Positions 49,739 to 62,533 of a DNA stretch of 64,000 nt are shown here, piece by piece (position 1 is the stretch's first letter; each line of letters opens with the position of its first letter). Made by a program: the position numbers and the translations under genes. The notes beneath the pieces were generated by a model that was given only the letters and a program-made list of their open reading frames with translations, did no database searches and was not told the DNA's origin. This DNA is from Enterobacter chengduensis (lineage in GTDB: Bacteria; Pseudomonadota; Gammaproteobacteria; Enterobacterales; Enterobacteriaceae): contig NZ_CP043318.1 of assembly GCF_001984825.2 (NCBI RefSeq), forward strand, positions 4,154,001 through 4,218,000, written 5' to 3'.

Positions 49739-51054
49739 ACGCGCGCCGCTGCCATCAGCGCCTCAATATCGTCAGCGTTTTTCACCACGCTCGCGGTCAG
49801 GTTTTCGTTACCGGTTTCGGTGATGACGATATCGTCTTCAATACGAATGCCAATCCCGCGGTACGCTTCGGGCACGTCGGCATCCGGGGCGATATACAGA
49901 CCCGGCTCCACGGTTAACACCATGCCCGGCTCCAGCACGCGCGAACGGTCGGTGCCGTACGCGCCCACGTCATGCACATCCAGCCCCAGCCAGTGGCTCA
50001 GGCCGTGCATAAAGTACGGACGATGCGCATTTTCGGCGATCAGGGTGTCCACGTCGCCTTTCAGGATTCCGATCCTGACCAGGCCGGTAATCATGATGCG
50101 CACCACTTCGCCGGTCACCTCCTGAATGGACGTGCCCGGGCGATACAGCCCGAGCGCCGTCTCCAGGGATTCGAGAACAATGTCGTAAATCGCGCGCTGC
50201 GCGGGGGAAAACGTGCCGTTCACCGGGAAGGTACGGGTGATGTCCCCCGCGTAGCCCTGATATTCGCAGCCGGCGTCAATGAGCACCAGATCGCCGTCGC
50301 GCAGCGCGCTTTCGTTTTCGGTGTAGTGCAGAATGCAGCCGTTTTCACCGCCGCCCACAATGGTGTTATAGGAGGGATACCGCGCGCCGTGGCGGTTAAA
50401 TTCGTGGTGAATTTCGCCTTCCAGCTGGTATTCGAACATCCCGGGGCGGCACTTTTCCATGGCGCGCGTGTGCGCCAGGGCGCTGATTTCACCCGCGCGG
50501 CGCATCACGTTCAGCTCTTCTTCAGACTTGAACAGGCGCATCTCATGCACCACCGGACGCCAGTCCGTCAGCGTGGCCGGCGCGGACAGGTTTTGCCGCG
50601 AGCCTTTGCGCAGCTTGTCCAGCGCGGTGAAGACAATCTCATCCGCGTAGGCATATTCGCCCTGCGCGTGATAGAGCACGTCGAGGCCGTTAAGCAGCTG
50701 ATAGAGCTGCTGGTTGATTTCGCTAAACGCCAGCGCGCGGTCGACGCCCAGCTTTTCCGGTGCGGCCTCTTGCCCTAAGCGGCGGCCAAACCAGATTTCG
50801 GCGGTTAAATCGCGTACGCGGTTGAACATCACGCTGTGGTTGTGGGTGTCATTGCTTTTAATCAGCACCAGGACCGCTTCCGGCTCGTTAAAGCCGGTGA
50901 AGTACCAGAAATCGCTGCTCTGGCGATAGGGATATTCGCTGTCGGCGCTGCGCGTCACTTCGGGCGCTGCAAAAATCAGCGCGGCGCTCCCCGGCTGCAT
51001 TTTCGCCAGCAGCGCCTGACGGCGGCGCGAATACTCTTGTTGCGAGATAACCAT
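49735..51054 (-). CDS. pepP: Xaa-Pro aminopeptidase P
   Basis: Removes N-terminal residues before proline. M24B metallopeptidase, 439 residues. Metal ligands in LIDAGCEYQGYAGDITRTF (two Asp), HGLSHWLGLDVHDVG (His), TVEPGLYI and IRIEDDIVI (Glu). Confidence 0.96.
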   Translation of the reverse strand: MVISQQEYSRRRQALLAKMQPGSAALIFAAPEVTRSADSEYPYRQSSDFWYFTGFNEPEAVLVLIKSNDTHNHSVMFNRVRDLTAEIWFGRRLGQEAAPEKLGVDRALAFSEINQQLYQLLNGLDVLYHAQGEYAYADEIVFTALDKLRKGSRQNLSAPATLTDWRPVVHEMRLFKSEEELNVMRRAGEISALAHTRAMEKCRPGMFEYQLEGEIHHEFNRHGARYPSYNTIVGGGENGCILHYTENESALRDGDLVLIDAGCEYQGYAGDITRTFPVNGTFSPAQRAIYDIVLESLETALGLYRPGTSIQEVTGEVVRIMITGLVRIGILKGDVDTLIAENAHRPYFMHGLSHWLGLDVHDVGAYGTDRSRVLEPGMVLTVEPGLYIAPDADVPEAYRGIGIRIEDDIVITETGNENLTASVVKNADDIEALMAAARV

Positions 51055-51079
51055 GACACCCTCCTGTGCGTTATTTTTC

Positions 51080-51658
51080 TTAATGTAAGGTTGGCTTGCG
51101 GACTTCCGGCGCGGTCGGCTGCGAGCGCGTAAAGTTGTCGTGGCACAGCAGCGCCGCTACGCGCACGTACTCGATAATCTCTTCAAGCGACATTTCCAGC
51201 TCTTCCTGGTCTTCGTCTTCATCGTAGCCAAGCTGGGCGATATTACGCAGATCGTCGATCGCCTCACCCGCTTCACCGGTCACTTTATCCAGTTTAGGCT
51301 GCGTCACGCCCAGACCCAGCAGATAGTGGTTTACCCAGCCCGCCAGCGCATCGGCGCGATCGAACACGCTGACGTCGTCGCCTTCAGGCAGATAAAGCTG
51401 AAAAAGAAAGCCATCGTCTTCCAGCGAATCGCTGGTTGCGGCGTGCATTTTACGCAGCGCTTCCGCCAGCTCGTGACCAAACGCCAGCCCTTCATTCGTG
51501 AGGTCGTGGATCAGCGGCTGCCATGAGCTGTCGCTGTTTCCGCCGCACAGGATGCCACTGATCAGACCGTGCATTTCGGCAGGGGTAAGTCCTACTCCCT
51601 GCTGGTTAAGTAACTGGTTTAAATCCTTGTAACCAGGCATTTCGTTCTGTATAGACAT
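51080..51658 (-). CDS. ygfB: UPF0149 family protein YgfB
   Basis: 192 residues; acidic, with the family-typical [19 protein letters not shown] and [19 protein letters not shown]. Head of the pepP-ubi cluster. ATG 51658 ([10 protein letters not shown]) as in E. coli, two codons inside the open frame. Confidence 0.93.
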   Translation of the reverse strand: MSIQNEMPGYKDLNQLLNQQGVGLTPAEMHGLISGILCGGNSDSSWQPLIHDLTNEGLAFGHELAEALRKMHAATSDSLEDDGFLFQLYLPEGDDVSVFDRADALAGWVNHYLLGLGVTQPKLDKVTGEAGEAIDDLRNIAQLGYDEDEDQEELEMSLEEIIEYVRVAALLCHDNFTRSQPTAPEVRKPTLH

Positions 51659-51760
51659 GAGCATTCGTCGTCAAAGGGGGGAAGTTTCATGATATGCTAC
51701 CACTTTGGACCCTGGTGATACCAGAAAAGGGCTTGTATCTTCATATCAGGGTAGCTATAG

Positions 51761-52156
<396 letters not shown>

Positions 52157-52197
52157 CACTTCTCAGTTGACTATGGTAGAGTAACTGTGAAGACAAA

Positions 52198-52381
52198 ATT
52201 TCTCTGAGATGTTCGCAAGCGGGCCAGTCCCCTGAGCCGATATTTCATACCACAAGAATGTGGCGCTCCATGGTTGGTGAGCATGCTCGGTCCGTCCGAG
52301 AAGCCTTAAAACTATGACGACACATTCACCTTGAACCAAGGGTTCAAGGGTTACAGCCTGCGGCGGCATCTCGGAGATTCC
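52198..52381 (+). ncRNA. ssrS: 6S RNA
   Basis: 184 bases nearly identical to E. coli 6S RNA: starts ATTTCTCTGAGATGTTCGC, closes with GCATCTCGGAGATTCC pairing to the start. It mimics an open promoter and binds sigma-70 RNA polymerase in stationary phase. Lies between zapA and fau and is cotranscribed with fau. Confidence 0.97.
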
Positions 52382-52405
52382 CTCTCTTTTCTTCTACCAG
52401 CTACC

Positions 52406-53002
52406 ATGACTCAATTCCCTGAAGTTTCAGCTTCACGCCAGGACATCCGTCAGCTTATTCGTCAACGCCGCCGTGCGTTAACCCCCGCTCAGCAAGCGCA
52501 TTTTGCCCAGCAGGCCGCCGCCCGCATGATGGCGTACCCGCCAGTCGTGATGGCGCATACGGTTGCCCTGTTTCTGTCGTTTGATGGCGAACTGGATACC
52601 CAGCCGCTGATAGAGCAGCTCTGGCGCGCCGGGAAGAAGGTTTATCTGCCGGTGCTGCACCCGTTTAGCGCAGGGAATCTGCTGTTTTTACACTACCACC
52701 CGCACAGCGAGCTGGTGGTGAATCGTCTGAAAATCACCGAGCCGAAGCTCGACGTGCGCGACGTGCTGCCGCTGTCAAAGCTGGACGTGCTGATTACGCC
52801 GCTGGTGGCGTTTGATGAACAGGGCCAGCGCCTCGGTATGGGCGGCGGTTTCTATGACAGGACGCTGCAAAACTGGCAGCGGTACGGATTGCAGCCGGTG
52901 GGTTACGCGCATGATTGCCAGGGCGTGGAGGCGTTGCCGGTGGAGAAATGGGATGTGCCGTTACCGGCGGTAGTGACGCCATCGACGTTGTGGGAGTGGT
53001 GA
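52406..53002 (+). CDS. fau: 5-formyltetrahydrofolate cyclo-ligase
   Basis: Recycles 5-formyl-THF to 5,10-methenyl-THF. 198 residues; signature GMGGGFYDRTL near the end. ATG 52406 (MTQFPEVSAS) begins 25 bases after 6S RNA. Functionally tied to the gcv folate chemistry nearby. Confidence 0.94.
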   Translation: MTQFPEVSASRQDIRQLIRQRRRALTPAQQAHFAQQAAARMMAYPPVVMAHTVALFLSFDGELDTQPLIEQLWRAGKKVYLPVLHPFSAGNLLFLHYHPHSELVVNRLKITEPKLDVRDVLPLSKLDVLITPLVAFDEQGQRLGMGGGFYDRTLQNWQRYGLQPVGYAHDCQGVEALPVEKWDVPLPAVVTPSTLWEW

Positions 53003-53025
53003 AACAGGCGTGCAGCCTGATGCCC

Positions 53026-54165
<1,140 letters not shown>

Positions 54166-54194
54166 TCGTCAGCTGTTGACTTTAAACACAGCTG

Positions 54195-54226
54195 CTCACC
54201 CCAGCCCTCTCCCACAGGGAGAGGGT
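54195..54226. repeat. REP-type repeat half, right of IS110 copy 2
   Basis: CTCACCCCAGCCCTCTCCC ACAGGGAGAGGG: the hairpin half of the split repeat. Confidence 0.7.
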
Positions 54227-54235
54227 GAAAACATA

Positions 54236-54264
54236 AAAAACGGTAACGATAGTTACCGTTTTGC
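54236..54264 (-). terminator. Terminator of serA
   Basis: Minus strand: AAAACGGTAAC, TATC, GTTACCGTTTTTT. Confidence 0.85.
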
Positions 54265-54279
54265 ATTTACCTCGCACCA

Positions 54280-55512
54280 TCAGTACAGCAGACGCGCGCG
54301 AATCGTCCCCGGAATGGCCTTCATGCTCAGCAGCGCTTTCTCGGCAACATCGTCATCCGCTTCGATATCAATAACCACATAGCCCATCTGCGAGTTGGTC
54401 TGCAGATACTGCGCGGCAATGTTGACGCCCTGCTCGGCAAAGATCTGGTTGATCGCGGTCAGCACGCCCGGACGGTTTTCGTGAATGTGCAGCAGACGAC
54501 GGCCACCGTGCAGCGGCAGAGACACTTCCGGGAAGTTCACGGCAGAGAGCGTAGAGCCGTTGTCGGAATATTTGCTCAGCTTACCCGCCACTTCCAGACC
54601 GATATTTTCCTGCGCTTCCTGGGTAGAACCGCCGATGTGCGGCGTCAGGATCACGTTGTCGAATTCGCACAGCGGAGAGGTAAACGGATCGCTGTTGGTG
54701 GCAGGCTCCGTCGGGAAGACGTCGATGGCCGCGCCCGCCAGATGCTTACGCTTTAGCGCATCCGCCAGGGCAGGAATATCGACAACCGTACCGCGCGCGG
54801 CGTTAATCAGCAGTGAACCCGGCTTCATCAGCGCCAGCTCTTCCGCGCCCATCATGTTTTTGGTGGAGGCATTTTCCGGCACGTGCAGGCTCACCACGTC
54901 GCTCATGTTCAGCAGGTCAGACAGGTGTTGAACCTGGGTGGCGTTGCCCAGCGGCAGCTTGCTTTCGATATCGTAAAAATAGACATGCATACCGAGAGAT
55001 TCCGCCAGAATCCCCAGCTGGGTACCGATGTGGCCATAGCCGATGATACCCAGTTTTTTTCCACGGGCTTCGTAGGAGCCCGCCGCCAGCTTGTTCCACA
55101 CGCCGCGGTGCGCCTTGGCGTTCGCCTCCGGAATGCCTCGCAGGAGCAGCAGCAGTTCGCCAATCACCAACTCCGCCACGGAACGGGTGTTGGAGAACGG
55201 GGCGTTGAAGACAGGAATACCGCGTTTCGCGGCCGCATTCAGGTCAACCTGGTTGGTACCGATGCAGAAGCAGCCGATAGCCACCAGCTTTTCCGCCGCG
55301 GCAATAACGTCTTCAGTCAGGTGTGTGCGGGATCGCAGGCCAATGAAGTGGGCATCACGGATGGACGCTTTCAGCTCTTCGGTATCGAGCGCGCCTTTGT
55401 GAAATTCGATGTTGGTGTAGCCTGCCGCACGAAGGCTATCGATTGCTTTTTGATGCACGCCCTCGACCAGCAGGAATTTAATCTTGTCTTTCTCCAGTGA
55501 TACCTTTGCCAT
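54280..55512 (-). CDS. serA: D-3-phosphoglycerate dehydrogenase
   Basis: First step of serine synthesis, feedback-inhibited by serine. 410 residues: NAD site LGIIGYGHIGTQLG (about 155-170), catalytic Arg in NAARGTVVD, His in LTPHIGGSTQEA, C-terminal ACT domain (about 337-410). Start region lies opposite about 230 bases to rpiA that hold its promoter. Confidence 0.97.
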   Translation of the reverse strand: MAKVSLEKDKIKFLLVEGVHQKAIDSLRAAGYTNIEFHKGALDTEELKASIRDAHFIGLRSRTHLTEDVIAAAEKLVAIGCFCIGTNQVDLNAAAKRGIPVFNAPFSNTRSVAELVIGELLLLLRGIPEANAKAHRGVWNKLAAGSYEARGKKLGIIGYGHIGTQLGILAESLGMHVYFYDIESKLPLGNATQVQHLSDLLNMSDVVSLHVPENASTKNMMGAEELALMKPGSLLINAARGTVVDIPALADALKRKHLAGAAIDVFPTEPATNSDPFTSPLCEFDNVILTPHIGGSTQEAQENIGLEVAGKLSKYSDNGSTLSAVNFPEVSLPLHGGRRLLHIHENRPGVLTAINQIFAEQGVNIAAQYLQTNSQMGYVVIDIEADDDVAEKALLSMKAIPGTIRARLLY

Positions 55513-55743
55513 TTACCCGACCCTGTTTTTGTCTGAACTGATGTTGTGCTGGATATGAATCCGCTGTAGCCAACATATCAAAAAAAACTATTGCAGCAAT
55601 ATGAACGTTTGCGTCGGCTCTCTGAAGAAAAGTCATACAGAGCAAAATGTCAGAGGAAAATGCTATGGAAATTTACAAACGTGGCAGGATCGTCAAAATA
55701 GGTGTAAAAACGTGACACAAGTCACCGAATTTAGCTTTTCAAA

Positions 55744-55776
55744 AATTTTTTAGCGGGGGGAGGCGTCCCCCCGTCA
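55744..55776 (-). terminator. Terminator of rpiA
   Basis: Minus strand: GGGGGGAC, GCC, TCCCCCC, then GCTAAAAAATTTTT. Confidence 0.75.
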
Positions 55777-55778
55777 GA

Positions 55779-56438
55779 TCATTTTAGGATGGTTTTCACG
55801 CCGTCAGCGGTGCCAATGAGCGCCACATCCGCGCCTCGGTTGGCGAATAGCCCTACGGTCACTACGCCTGGGATAGCGTTGATGGCATTTTCCAGCGCAA
55901 CTGCGTCGAGAATTTCCAGACCGTGTACGTCGAGGATCACGTTACCGTTGTCGGTGACGACGCCCTGACGATATTCCGGGCGCCCCCCCAGCTTCACCAG
56001 CTGACGGGCAACCGCGCTGCGGGCCATCGGGATCACTTCGACCGGCAGCGGGAAATTCCCCAGAATGTCGACCTGCTTGGAAGCGTCCGCGATGCAGATG
56101 AACTTGTCCGCAACCGAGGCGATAATTTTTTCGCGCGTCAGCGCCGCGCCGCCGCCTTTGATCATCTGCATGTGGCCGTTGATTTCATCCGCGCCATCAA
56201 CGTAAATCCCCAGACGATCCACTTCGTTGAGATCGAAAACGGTAATGCCGAGGCTTTTCAGCTTTTCCGTGGACGCATCAGAGCTCGAAACCGCGCCCTC
56301 GATCTGCCCCTTCATCGTGCCCAGCGCATCGATAAAGTGTGCCGCGGTTGATCCCGTACCGACACCGACAATGGTACCCGGCTGTACGTACTGGAGAGCG
56401 GCCCATCCTACTGCTTTTTTCAGTTCATCCTGCGTCAT
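55779..56438 (-). CDS. rpiA: Ribose-5-phosphate isomerase A
   Basis: Interconverts ribose-5-P and ribulose-5-P. 219 residues; [23 protein letters not shown] and [11 protein letters not shown] are the substrate-site signatures. Between serA and argP. Confidence 0.97.
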   Translation of the reverse strand: MTQDELKKAVGWAALQYVQPGTIVGVGTGSTAAHFIDALGTMKGQIEGAVSSSDASTEKLKSLGITVFDLNEVDRLGIYVDGADEINGHMQMIKGGGAALTREKIIASVADKFICIADASKQVDILGNFPLPVEVIPMARSAVARQLVKLGGRPEYRQGVVTDNGNVILDVHGLEILDAVALENAINAIPGVVTVGLFANRGADVALIGTADGVKTILK

Positions 56439-56565
56439 GATCGTTTTGCCTGTGGTGTGAAAACTCAGGGCGCATTATAGAACACGTCGAATGGAATTCG
56501 TCTGCCACGAAGGGAAAATTGTGTCATAGTGCAGAATAAGCAAAATTTAGGAGCCATCCAGAGCA

Positions 56566-57459
56566 ATGAAACGTCCGGACTACAGAACACTACAGGCACT
56601 TGATGCAGTTATTCGTGAACGCGGTTTTGAGCGCGCGGCGCAAAAGCTTTGCATCACCCAGTCCGCCGTATCACAGCGTATCAAACAGCTTGAAAATATG
56701 TTCGGCCAGCCGCTGCTGGTACGTACCGTGCCGCCACGCCCAACTGAGCAAGGACAAAAGCTCCTCGCCCTGCTGCGCCAGGTTGAACTGCTGGAAGACG
56801 AGTGGCTGGGTGACGAGCAAACGGGCTCTACGCCGCTGCTGCTCTCTCTGGCGGTCAACGCCGACAGTCTGGCAACCTGGCTGCTGCCGGCCCTGGCGCC
56901 GGTTTTGGCCGATTCCCCTATCCGCCTGAATTTACAGGTTGAAGATGAAACCCGCACCCAGGAGCGCCTGCGTCGCGGCGAAGTGGTTGGGGCGGTCAGT
57001 ATCCAGCCCCAGGCGCTGCCGAGCTGCCTTGTCGATCAGCTGGGTGCTCTGGACTACCTGTTTGTGGGTTCAAAAGCCTTTGCCGAGCGCTACTTCCCGA
57101 ACGGCGTCACCCGCGCGGCGCTGCTGAAGGCCCCTGCCGTGGCGTTCGACCATCTGGACGATATGCACCAGGCGTTCCTGCAGCAAAACTTCGATCTGCC
57201 GCCGGGCAGCGTGCCGTGCCATATCGTCAACTCGTCTGAAGCCTTCGTGCAGCTTGCGCGCCAGGGCACCACCTGCTGCATGATCCCGCATCTGCAGATT
57301 GAAAAAGAGTTGAAAAGCGGTGAGCTGATTGACCTGACGCCGGGGCTGTATCAGCGCCGGATGCTCTACTGGCACCGTTTTGCGCCGGAAAGCCGCATGA
57401 TGCGCAACGTCACCGACGCGCTGCTGGCGTACGGGCACAAGGTGTTGAGACAGGATTAA
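56566..57459 (+). CDS. argP: LysR-type regulator ArgP (IciA)
   Basis: Activates argO (58327-58962 in this window) with arginine and is blocked by lysine; also called IciA. 297 residues: HTH at about 3-60 ([20 protein letters not shown]), effector domain after 90. Confidence 0.96.
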   Translation: MKRPDYRTLQALDAVIRERGFERAAQKLCITQSAVSQRIKQLENMFGQPLLVRTVPPRPTEQGQKLLALLRQVELLEDEWLGDEQTGSTPLLLSLAVNADSLATWLLPALAPVLADSPIRLNLQVEDETRTQERLRRGEVVGAVSIQPQALPSCLVDQLGALDYLFVGSKAFAERYFPNGVTRAALLKAPAVAFDHLDDMHQAFLQQNFDLPPGSVPCHIVNSSEAFVQLARQGTTCCMIPHLQIEKELKSGELIDLTPGLYQRRMLYWHRFAPESRMMRNVTDALLAYGHKVLRQD

Positions 57460-57462
57460 AAA

Positions 57463-57504
57463 GAAAAAGCCGGGTGGCGGCTACGCCTTACCCGGCTTAT
57501 AGGT
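57463..57504. repeat. REP unit between argP and yggE
   Basis: AAAAAGCCGGGTGGCGGCT / CCTTACCCGGCTTATAG hairpin between convergent genes, likely a shared terminator. Confidence 0.75.
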
Positions 57505-58235
57505 TACTGAGCCGGTTTCGGCTGTGCAGCAACGGGCTCGAGCTGGAAGACCACATCCACCTGATCGTCGAACTGAATGGTTGGCTGCTCGTAAGTTTCC
57601 TGCGCGGACACCGGGGCGGCATCAGCCTTCATCATCCGCACCATCGGGCTTGGCTGGTAGTTAGAGACGTGGTAACGCACGCTGTAAACCGGGCCGAGCT
57701 TGCTCTTGAAGCCGGACGCCAGCTGTTCAGCCTGATGAATAGCGTCGTCAATCGCCGCTTTACGCGCTTCGTCTTTGTATTTCTCCGGTTGCGCAACGCC
57801 CAGCGACACGGAGCGGATCTCGTTCAGGCCCGCCTTCAGCGCGCCGTCCAGCAGCGAGTTAAGCTTATCCAGCTGACGCACGGTCACTTCAACCGTACGC
57901 ACGGCGCGGTAGCCTTTCAGGATGCTTTTGCCGTTCTGGTAGTCGTAATCCGGTTGAGTACGCAGATTCGCAGAGCTGATATCTTTTTTACCGACACCGT
58001 TCTGCTCGAGGAATGAGAGGTATTGCGCAACGCGATCGTCAGCCTGCTTTTTGGCCGTCGCCGCATCTTTCGCAGCCACATTCACTTCAATTGCCAGGGT
58101 TGCAACATCGGGTACCGCGTCCACGCTTGCGGTGCCTGACGTGACGATGTGCGGGCCGTCCGGCAGTTCATTTGCCTGCGCCGACACCGCACCTAAACTC
58201 ACTAATGCCGCCAGGGCCATCACCTTAAACTTCAC
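57504..58235 (-). CDS. yggE: SIMPL-domain periplasmic protein YggE
   Basis: 243 residues, signal peptide ending AQA, DUF541/SIMPL domain. Linked to oxidative-stress tolerance in E. coli. Start is GTG 58235 with GGAGGAATAACA before it; the longer open frame has no signal at its front. Confidence 0.92.
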   Translation of the reverse strand: MKFKVMALAALVSLGAVSAQANELPDGPHIVTSGTASVDAVPDVATLAIEVNVAAKDAATAKKQADDRVAQYLSFLEQNGVGKKDISSANLRTQPDYDYQNGKSILKGYRAVRTVEVTVRQLDKLNSLLDGALKAGLNEIRSVSLGVAQPEKYKDEARKAAIDDAIHQAEQLASGFKSKLGPVYSVRYHVSNYQPSPMVRMMKADAAPVSAQETYEQPTIQFDDQVDVVFQLEPVAAQPKPAQ

Positions 58236-58326
58236 TGTTATTCCTCCATGTTGCGAAGAGAGCCCATTAACAGGGCGCATGCCAGCAAGCTTAGCGGGTC
58301 TTGTTCAGATGTCCATAAGACAAGGA

Positions 58327-58962
58327 TTAGTTGAACAATTCCTGAACGTGGTGAATCCCCTCTTTTGCCAGCTGGAAAGCGATAAACCACATCACCAGAC
58401 CGACCAGCGTATTAATGATGCGCTGGGCTTTGGCGGTACGCAGGCGAGGTGCCAGCCACGCCGCCAGAATGGCGAGACCGAAGAACCACAGGAAAGAGGC
58501 GCTGACCGTGCCAAGCGCAAACCAGCGTTTTGGCTCAACGTCCAGCTGTCCGCCGAGGCTGCCCAGCACCACGAAGGTGTCGAGATAGACATGGGGGTTT
58601 AGCCAAGTCACCGCCAGCATGGTGACGATAATCTTCCAGCGGCCCTGCTTCATCACCTCCGCACTTGCCAGCTCGAGGTTGCTGCTCATCGCCGTTTTCA
58701 GGGCGCCGAATCCGTACCAGAGCAGAAACGCCACGCCGCCCCAGGTCACCAGCGCCAGCAGCCACGGAGACTGCATCAGCAGCGCGCTGCCGCCAAAAAT
58801 CCCGGCGCAGATCAGCAGTAAATCGCTTACCGCGCACAAGAGGGCAATCATCAGATGATACTGGCGGCGGATGCCCTGATTCATCACGAACGCATTTTGC
58901 GGGCCGAGCGGAAGGATCATGGCCGCACCTAAGGCAAGCCCTTGAAAATAATAAGTTAGCAT
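58327..58962 (-). CDS. argO: Arginine exporter ArgO
   Basis: LysE-family exporter of arginine and canavanine. 211 residues, about six membrane segments; family signature [14 protein letters not shown] near the start. Target of ArgP encoded 0.9 kb away. Confidence 0.95.
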   Translation of the reverse strand: MLTYYFQGLALGAAMILPLGPQNAFVMNQGIRRQYHLMIALLCAVSDLLLICAGIFGGSALLMQSPWLLALVTWGGVAFLLWYGFGALKTAMSSNLELASAEVMKQGRWKIIVTMLAVTWLNPHVYLDTFVVLGSLGGQLDVEPKRWFALGTVSASFLWFFGLAILAAWLAPRLRTAKAQRIINTLVGLVMWFIAFQLAKEGIHHVQELFN

Positions 58963-59039
58963 GACGATTTTCTCGCAGAGTTGTTCTGGATGCAGACTAT
59001 ACTGCGCGAATCACATTAGAGGAAATGGATAATATTAAT

Positions 59040-59100
59040 TGGGTATTAGCGGGGCTTATAGGCGTAAAGCCCGGTAGCGCTGGCGCTTACCGGGCCTAAG
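59040..59100. repeat. REP unit between argO and mscS
   Basis: AAGCCCGGTAGCGCTGGCG / CTTACCGGGCCTAAG hairpin. Confidence 0.7.
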
Positions 59101-59107
59101 GGTGACC

Positions 59108-59962
59108 TTATTCTGCTTCTTTGACTTTTTTAACGTTTACGTCCATCTGCGGATACGGGAAGCTGATGCCGTTGGCGTCGAAGTCGCGCTTAATGCGCTC
59201 CAGCACGTCCCAGTATACGGTCTGCAGATCGCTGCTTTTGCTCCAGATACGCACCACAAAGTTAATCGAGGACGCGCCCAGTTCGTTCAGGCGAACCGTC
59301 TGCTCTTTGTCTTTCAGAATGCGATCGTCTGACGCAATAATGTTGGTAATCAGCGACTTCACCTGATCGATGTCCGAGTCGTACGCCACGCTGATAATCA
59401 GCTCGTTACGACGCACCGGCTCACGGGAGAAGTTGATGATGTTGCCTGCGATAATTTTCCCGTTCGGCACGACCACGATGCGGCCATCGACGGTGCGCAT
59501 GGTCGTTGAGAAAATTTGCACCTGCAGCACGGTTCCGGCAATGCCGCCAAGGTCAACGTACTCGCCGGAGCGGAACGGACGGAAGGTCACCAACAGAACG
59601 CCTGCCGCCAGGTTTGAAAGCGAGCCCTGCAGCGCCAGACCAATAGCCAGACCGGCGGCACCGAGAACGGCGATGACGGAGGCGGTTTGCACCCCAACAC
59701 GGCCCAGCGCGGCAATCAGCGTAAAGGCGATAATGCCGTAACGCACCAGTGCGGAGAGGAAGTCAGCCACCGTGGCGTCGATGTGACGGGCCAGCATTAC
59801 GCGATTAACCGCGTTCGATACGATACGCGCCACGATCATCCCGACGATGATGATGGCAATTGCCGCGACGATGTTCACGGCATAGCTCAGCAGCAGGGCC
59901 TGGTTGCGCACCAGCCAGTTACCGGCATTATTGATGCTGTCTACAACATCGAGTTGTTCCAT
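59108..59962 (-). CDS. mscS: Small-conductance mechanosensitive channel
   Basis: Releases osmolytes on hypo-osmotic shock. 284 residues: three N-terminal helices, pore helix [21 protein letters not shown] (about 98-120), cytoplasmic beta and alpha/beta vestibule. Confidence 0.96.
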   Translation of the reverse strand: MEQLDVVDSINNAGNWLVRNQALLLSYAVNIVAAIAIIIVGMIVARIVSNAVNRVMLARHIDATVADFLSALVRYGIIAFTLIAALGRVGVQTASVIAVLGAAGLAIGLALQGSLSNLAAGVLLVTFRPFRSGEYVDLGGIAGTVLQVQIFSTTMRTVDGRIVVVPNGKIIAGNIINFSREPVRRNELIISVAYDSDIDQVKSLITNIIASDDRILKDKEQTVRLNELGASSINFVVRIWSKSSDLQTVYWDVLERIKRDFDANGISFPYPQMDVNVKKVKEAE

Positions 59963-60100
59963 TTATTCGTCCTTTTGTTAAACCAAAACACAAAATCCAT
60001 CCCCCATGGAGACAGGCAGGTCTGTAAAGGGTAAACAAAAAGCACCGGTTTTGCCAAACAGATCACAAAAGCAGGTCTGGCAGGGTATTGAAAAAGCATA

Positions 60101-60128
60101 AAAAAAGGCCCGCATTTGCGGGCCTTCT
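60101..60128 (-). terminator. Terminator of fbaA
   Basis: Minus strand: AAGGCCCGC, AAAT, GCGGGCCTTTTTTT. Confidence 0.9.
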
Positions 60129-60148
60129 GATGCTGTTAGCAGCTCAAA

Positions 60149-61228
60149 TTACAGAACGTCGATCGCGTTCAGTTCTTTGAAAGCCTGCTCCAGACGGGTC
60201 ACCATGGACGTCTGCGCTGCGCGCAGCCATACGCGTGGATCGTAGTATTTCTTGTTCGGCTGGTCTTCGCCTTTCGGGTTACCCAGCTGGCCCTGCAGGT
60301 AAGCTTCGTTCGCTTTGTAGTACTGCAGGATACCGTCCCAGGTTGCCCACTGGGTGTCGGTATCGATGTTCATTTTCACAACGCCGTAGCTTACGGAGTC
60401 TTTGATTTCCTGAGCAGAAGAACCGGAACCGCCGTGGAAGACGAAGTTCAGGCTGTTGTGCGGCAGGTTGTGTTTCTTGGAAACGTATTCCTGAGAATCA
60501 CGCAGAATGGTTGGGGTCAGAACCACGTTACCTGGTTTGTAAACGCCGTGTACGTTACCGAAGGACGCTGCGATGGTGAAGCGTGGGCTGATTTTGCTCA
60601 GCTCGGTGTAAGCGTAATCAACGTCTTCTGGCTGGGTGTACAGTGCAGAAGCGTCCATGTGGCTGTTGTCCACGCCGTCTTCTTCACCGCCGGTGCAACC
60701 CAGTTCGATTTCCAGGGTCATGTCCATTTTGGCCATGCGCGCCAGGTACTTAGAGCAGATTTCGATGTTTTCGTGCAGTGACTCTTCAGACAGGTCGATC
60801 ATGTGAGAAGAGAACAGTGGCTTACCGGTTGCCGCGAAGTGTTTTTCACCCGCGTCCAGCAGACCGTCGATCCACGGCAGCAGCTTCTTCGCGCAGTGGT
60901 CAGTGTGCAGGATAACTGGAACACCGTAGTGTTCAGCCATCTGGTGAACGTGGTGCGCACCAGAGATAGCGCCCAGGATTGCAGCACCCTGAGGAATGTC
61001 AGTTTTCACGCCTTTACCTGCGATGAACGCAGCACCGCCGTTAGAGAACTGAACGATAACCGGTGCTTTAACTTTTGCAGCGGTTTCCAGTACGGCGTTG
61101 ATGGAGTCGGTACCCACGCAGTTAACTGCTGGCAGAGCGAAGTTGTTTTCTTTAGCTACCTGGAACACTTTCTGTACGTCATCACCAGTGATAACGCCAG
61201 GTTTTACGAAATCAAAAATTTTAGACAT
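60149..61228 (-). CDS. fbaA: Fructose-bisphosphate aldolase class II
   Basis: Zinc aldolase of glycolysis. 359 residues; zinc and catalytic residues in VILHTDHCAKK (HxDH), ELGCTGGEEDG and HGGSGSS. Last gene of epd-pgk-fbaA; GC-poor third positions of a highly expressed gene. Confidence 0.97.
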   Translation of the reverse strand: MSKIFDFVKPGVITGDDVQKVFQVAKENNFALPAVNCVGTDSINAVLETAAKVKAPVIVQFSNGGAAFIAGKGVKTDIPQGAAILGAISGAHHVHQMAEHYGVPVILHTDHCAKKLLPWIDGLLDAGEKHFAATGKPLFSSHMIDLSEESLHENIEICSKYLARMAKMDMTLEIELGCTGGEEDGVDNSHMDASALYTQPEDVDYAYTELSKISPRFTIAASFGNVHGVYKPGNVVLTPTILRDSQEYVSKKHNLPHNSLNFVFHGGSGSSAQEIKDSVSYGVVKMNIDTDTQWATWDGILQYYKANEAYLQGQLGNPKGEDQPNKKYYDPRVWLRAAQTSMVTRLEQAFKELNAIDVL

Positions 61229-61320
61229 GTTGCTTAGTCCTGTATCTTCGGCCGTTAGAAAAGGTGCGAGCTCTTATAAGCGCGCTGAAAATTGGGCAGG
61301 TTTCCCTGCCCTTGAATGGC

Positions 61321-62484
61321 TTACTTCTTAGCGCGCTCTTCGAGCATTGCTACTGCTGGCAGTACTTTGCCTTCCACGAATTCGAGGAATGCGCCGCCAC
61401 CAGTGGAGATGTAGGAGATCTTGTCAGCGATACCGAACAGGTCGATTGCTGCCAGGGTGTCACCACCGCCTGCGATAGAGAACGCTTCGCTGTCTGCGAT
61501 TGCGTTAGCCACGATTTCAGTCCCTTTGCGGAAGTTCGGGAATTCGAACACGCCAACAGGACCGTTCCACAGGATAGTTTTTGCGTTTTTGAGGATCTCA
61601 GCCAGTTTCTGTGCAGAAACGTCGCCCAGGTCCAGAATCTGCTCTTCGTCTTTGATGTCGTTTACAGATTTCAGGGTCGCGGTTGCGGTTTCGGAGAACT
61701 CGGTCGCGACGCGCACGTCAGTTGGAACCGGGATATCACAGGTACCCAGCAGGCGTTTGGCTTCGTCAACCAGGTCTGCTTCGTACAGGGATTTACCGAC
61801 GTTGTGGCCCTGAGCGGCAACGAAGGTGTTCGCGATACCACCGCCAACGATCAGCTGGTCAGCGATTTTAGACAGAGAATCCAGAACGGTCAGTTTGGTA
61901 GAAACTTTAGAACCACCAACGATAGCGACCATTGGACGAGCAGGTTCTTTCAGTGCTTTACCCAGCGCTTCCAGTTCGTCAGCCAGCAGAGGACCGGCAC
62001 ACGCAACGTCTGCGAATTTACCGATACCGTGGGTAGACGCCTGTGCACGGTGAGCCGTACCGAATGCATCCATCACGAATACGTCACACAGTGCAGCGTA
62101 TTTTTTGGACAGGGTTTCGTCGTCTTTCTTTTCGCCTTTGTTGAAGCGAACGTTTTCCAGAACAACCAGCTCACCCGCTGCAACGTCAACGCCGTCCAGG
62201 TAATCTTTCACCAGGCGAACCGGGTTGGACAGTTTGTCTTTCAGGTAATTAACCACTGGCAGCAGAGAGAACTCTTCGTTGTACTCGCCTTCAGTTGGAC
62301 GACCCAGGTGGGAGGTGACCATCACTTTAGCGCCCTGCTTCAGAGCCAGTTCGATGGTTGGCAGAGATGCACGGATACGCGCGTCGCTGGTCACTTTGCC
62401 ATCTTTAACCGGTACGTTCAGATCGGCACGGATGAAAACGCGTTTACCAGCCAGATCCAGATCGGTCATCTTAATTACAGACAT
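61321..62484 (-). CDS. pgk: Phosphoglycerate kinase
   Basis: 387 residues; [13 protein letters not shown] at the start, [10 protein letters not shown], and the nucleotide site [10 protein letters not shown] near the end. Between epd and fbaA. Confidence 0.97.
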   Translation of the reverse strand: MSVIKMTDLDLAGKRVFIRADLNVPVKDGKVTSDARIRASLPTIELALKQGAKVMVTSHLGRPTEGEYNEEFSLLPVVNYLKDKLSNPVRLVKDYLDGVDVAAGELVVLENVRFNKGEKKDDETLSKKYAALCDVFVMDAFGTAHRAQASTHGIGKFADVACAGPLLADELEALGKALKEPARPMVAIVGGSKVSTKLTVLDSLSKIADQLIVGGGIANTFVAAQGHNVGKSLYEADLVDEAKRLLGTCDIPVPTDVRVATEFSETATATLKSVNDIKDEEQILDLGDVSAQKLAEILKNAKTILWNGPVGVFEFPNFRKGTEIVANAIADSEAFSIAGGGDTLAAIDLFGIADKISYISTGGGAFLEFVEGKVLPAVAMLEERAKK

Positions 62485-62533
62485 GGTGAATCCTCTCGTT
62501 GATTCTTAAAGTTTTGCAGACGCACGATGCGTC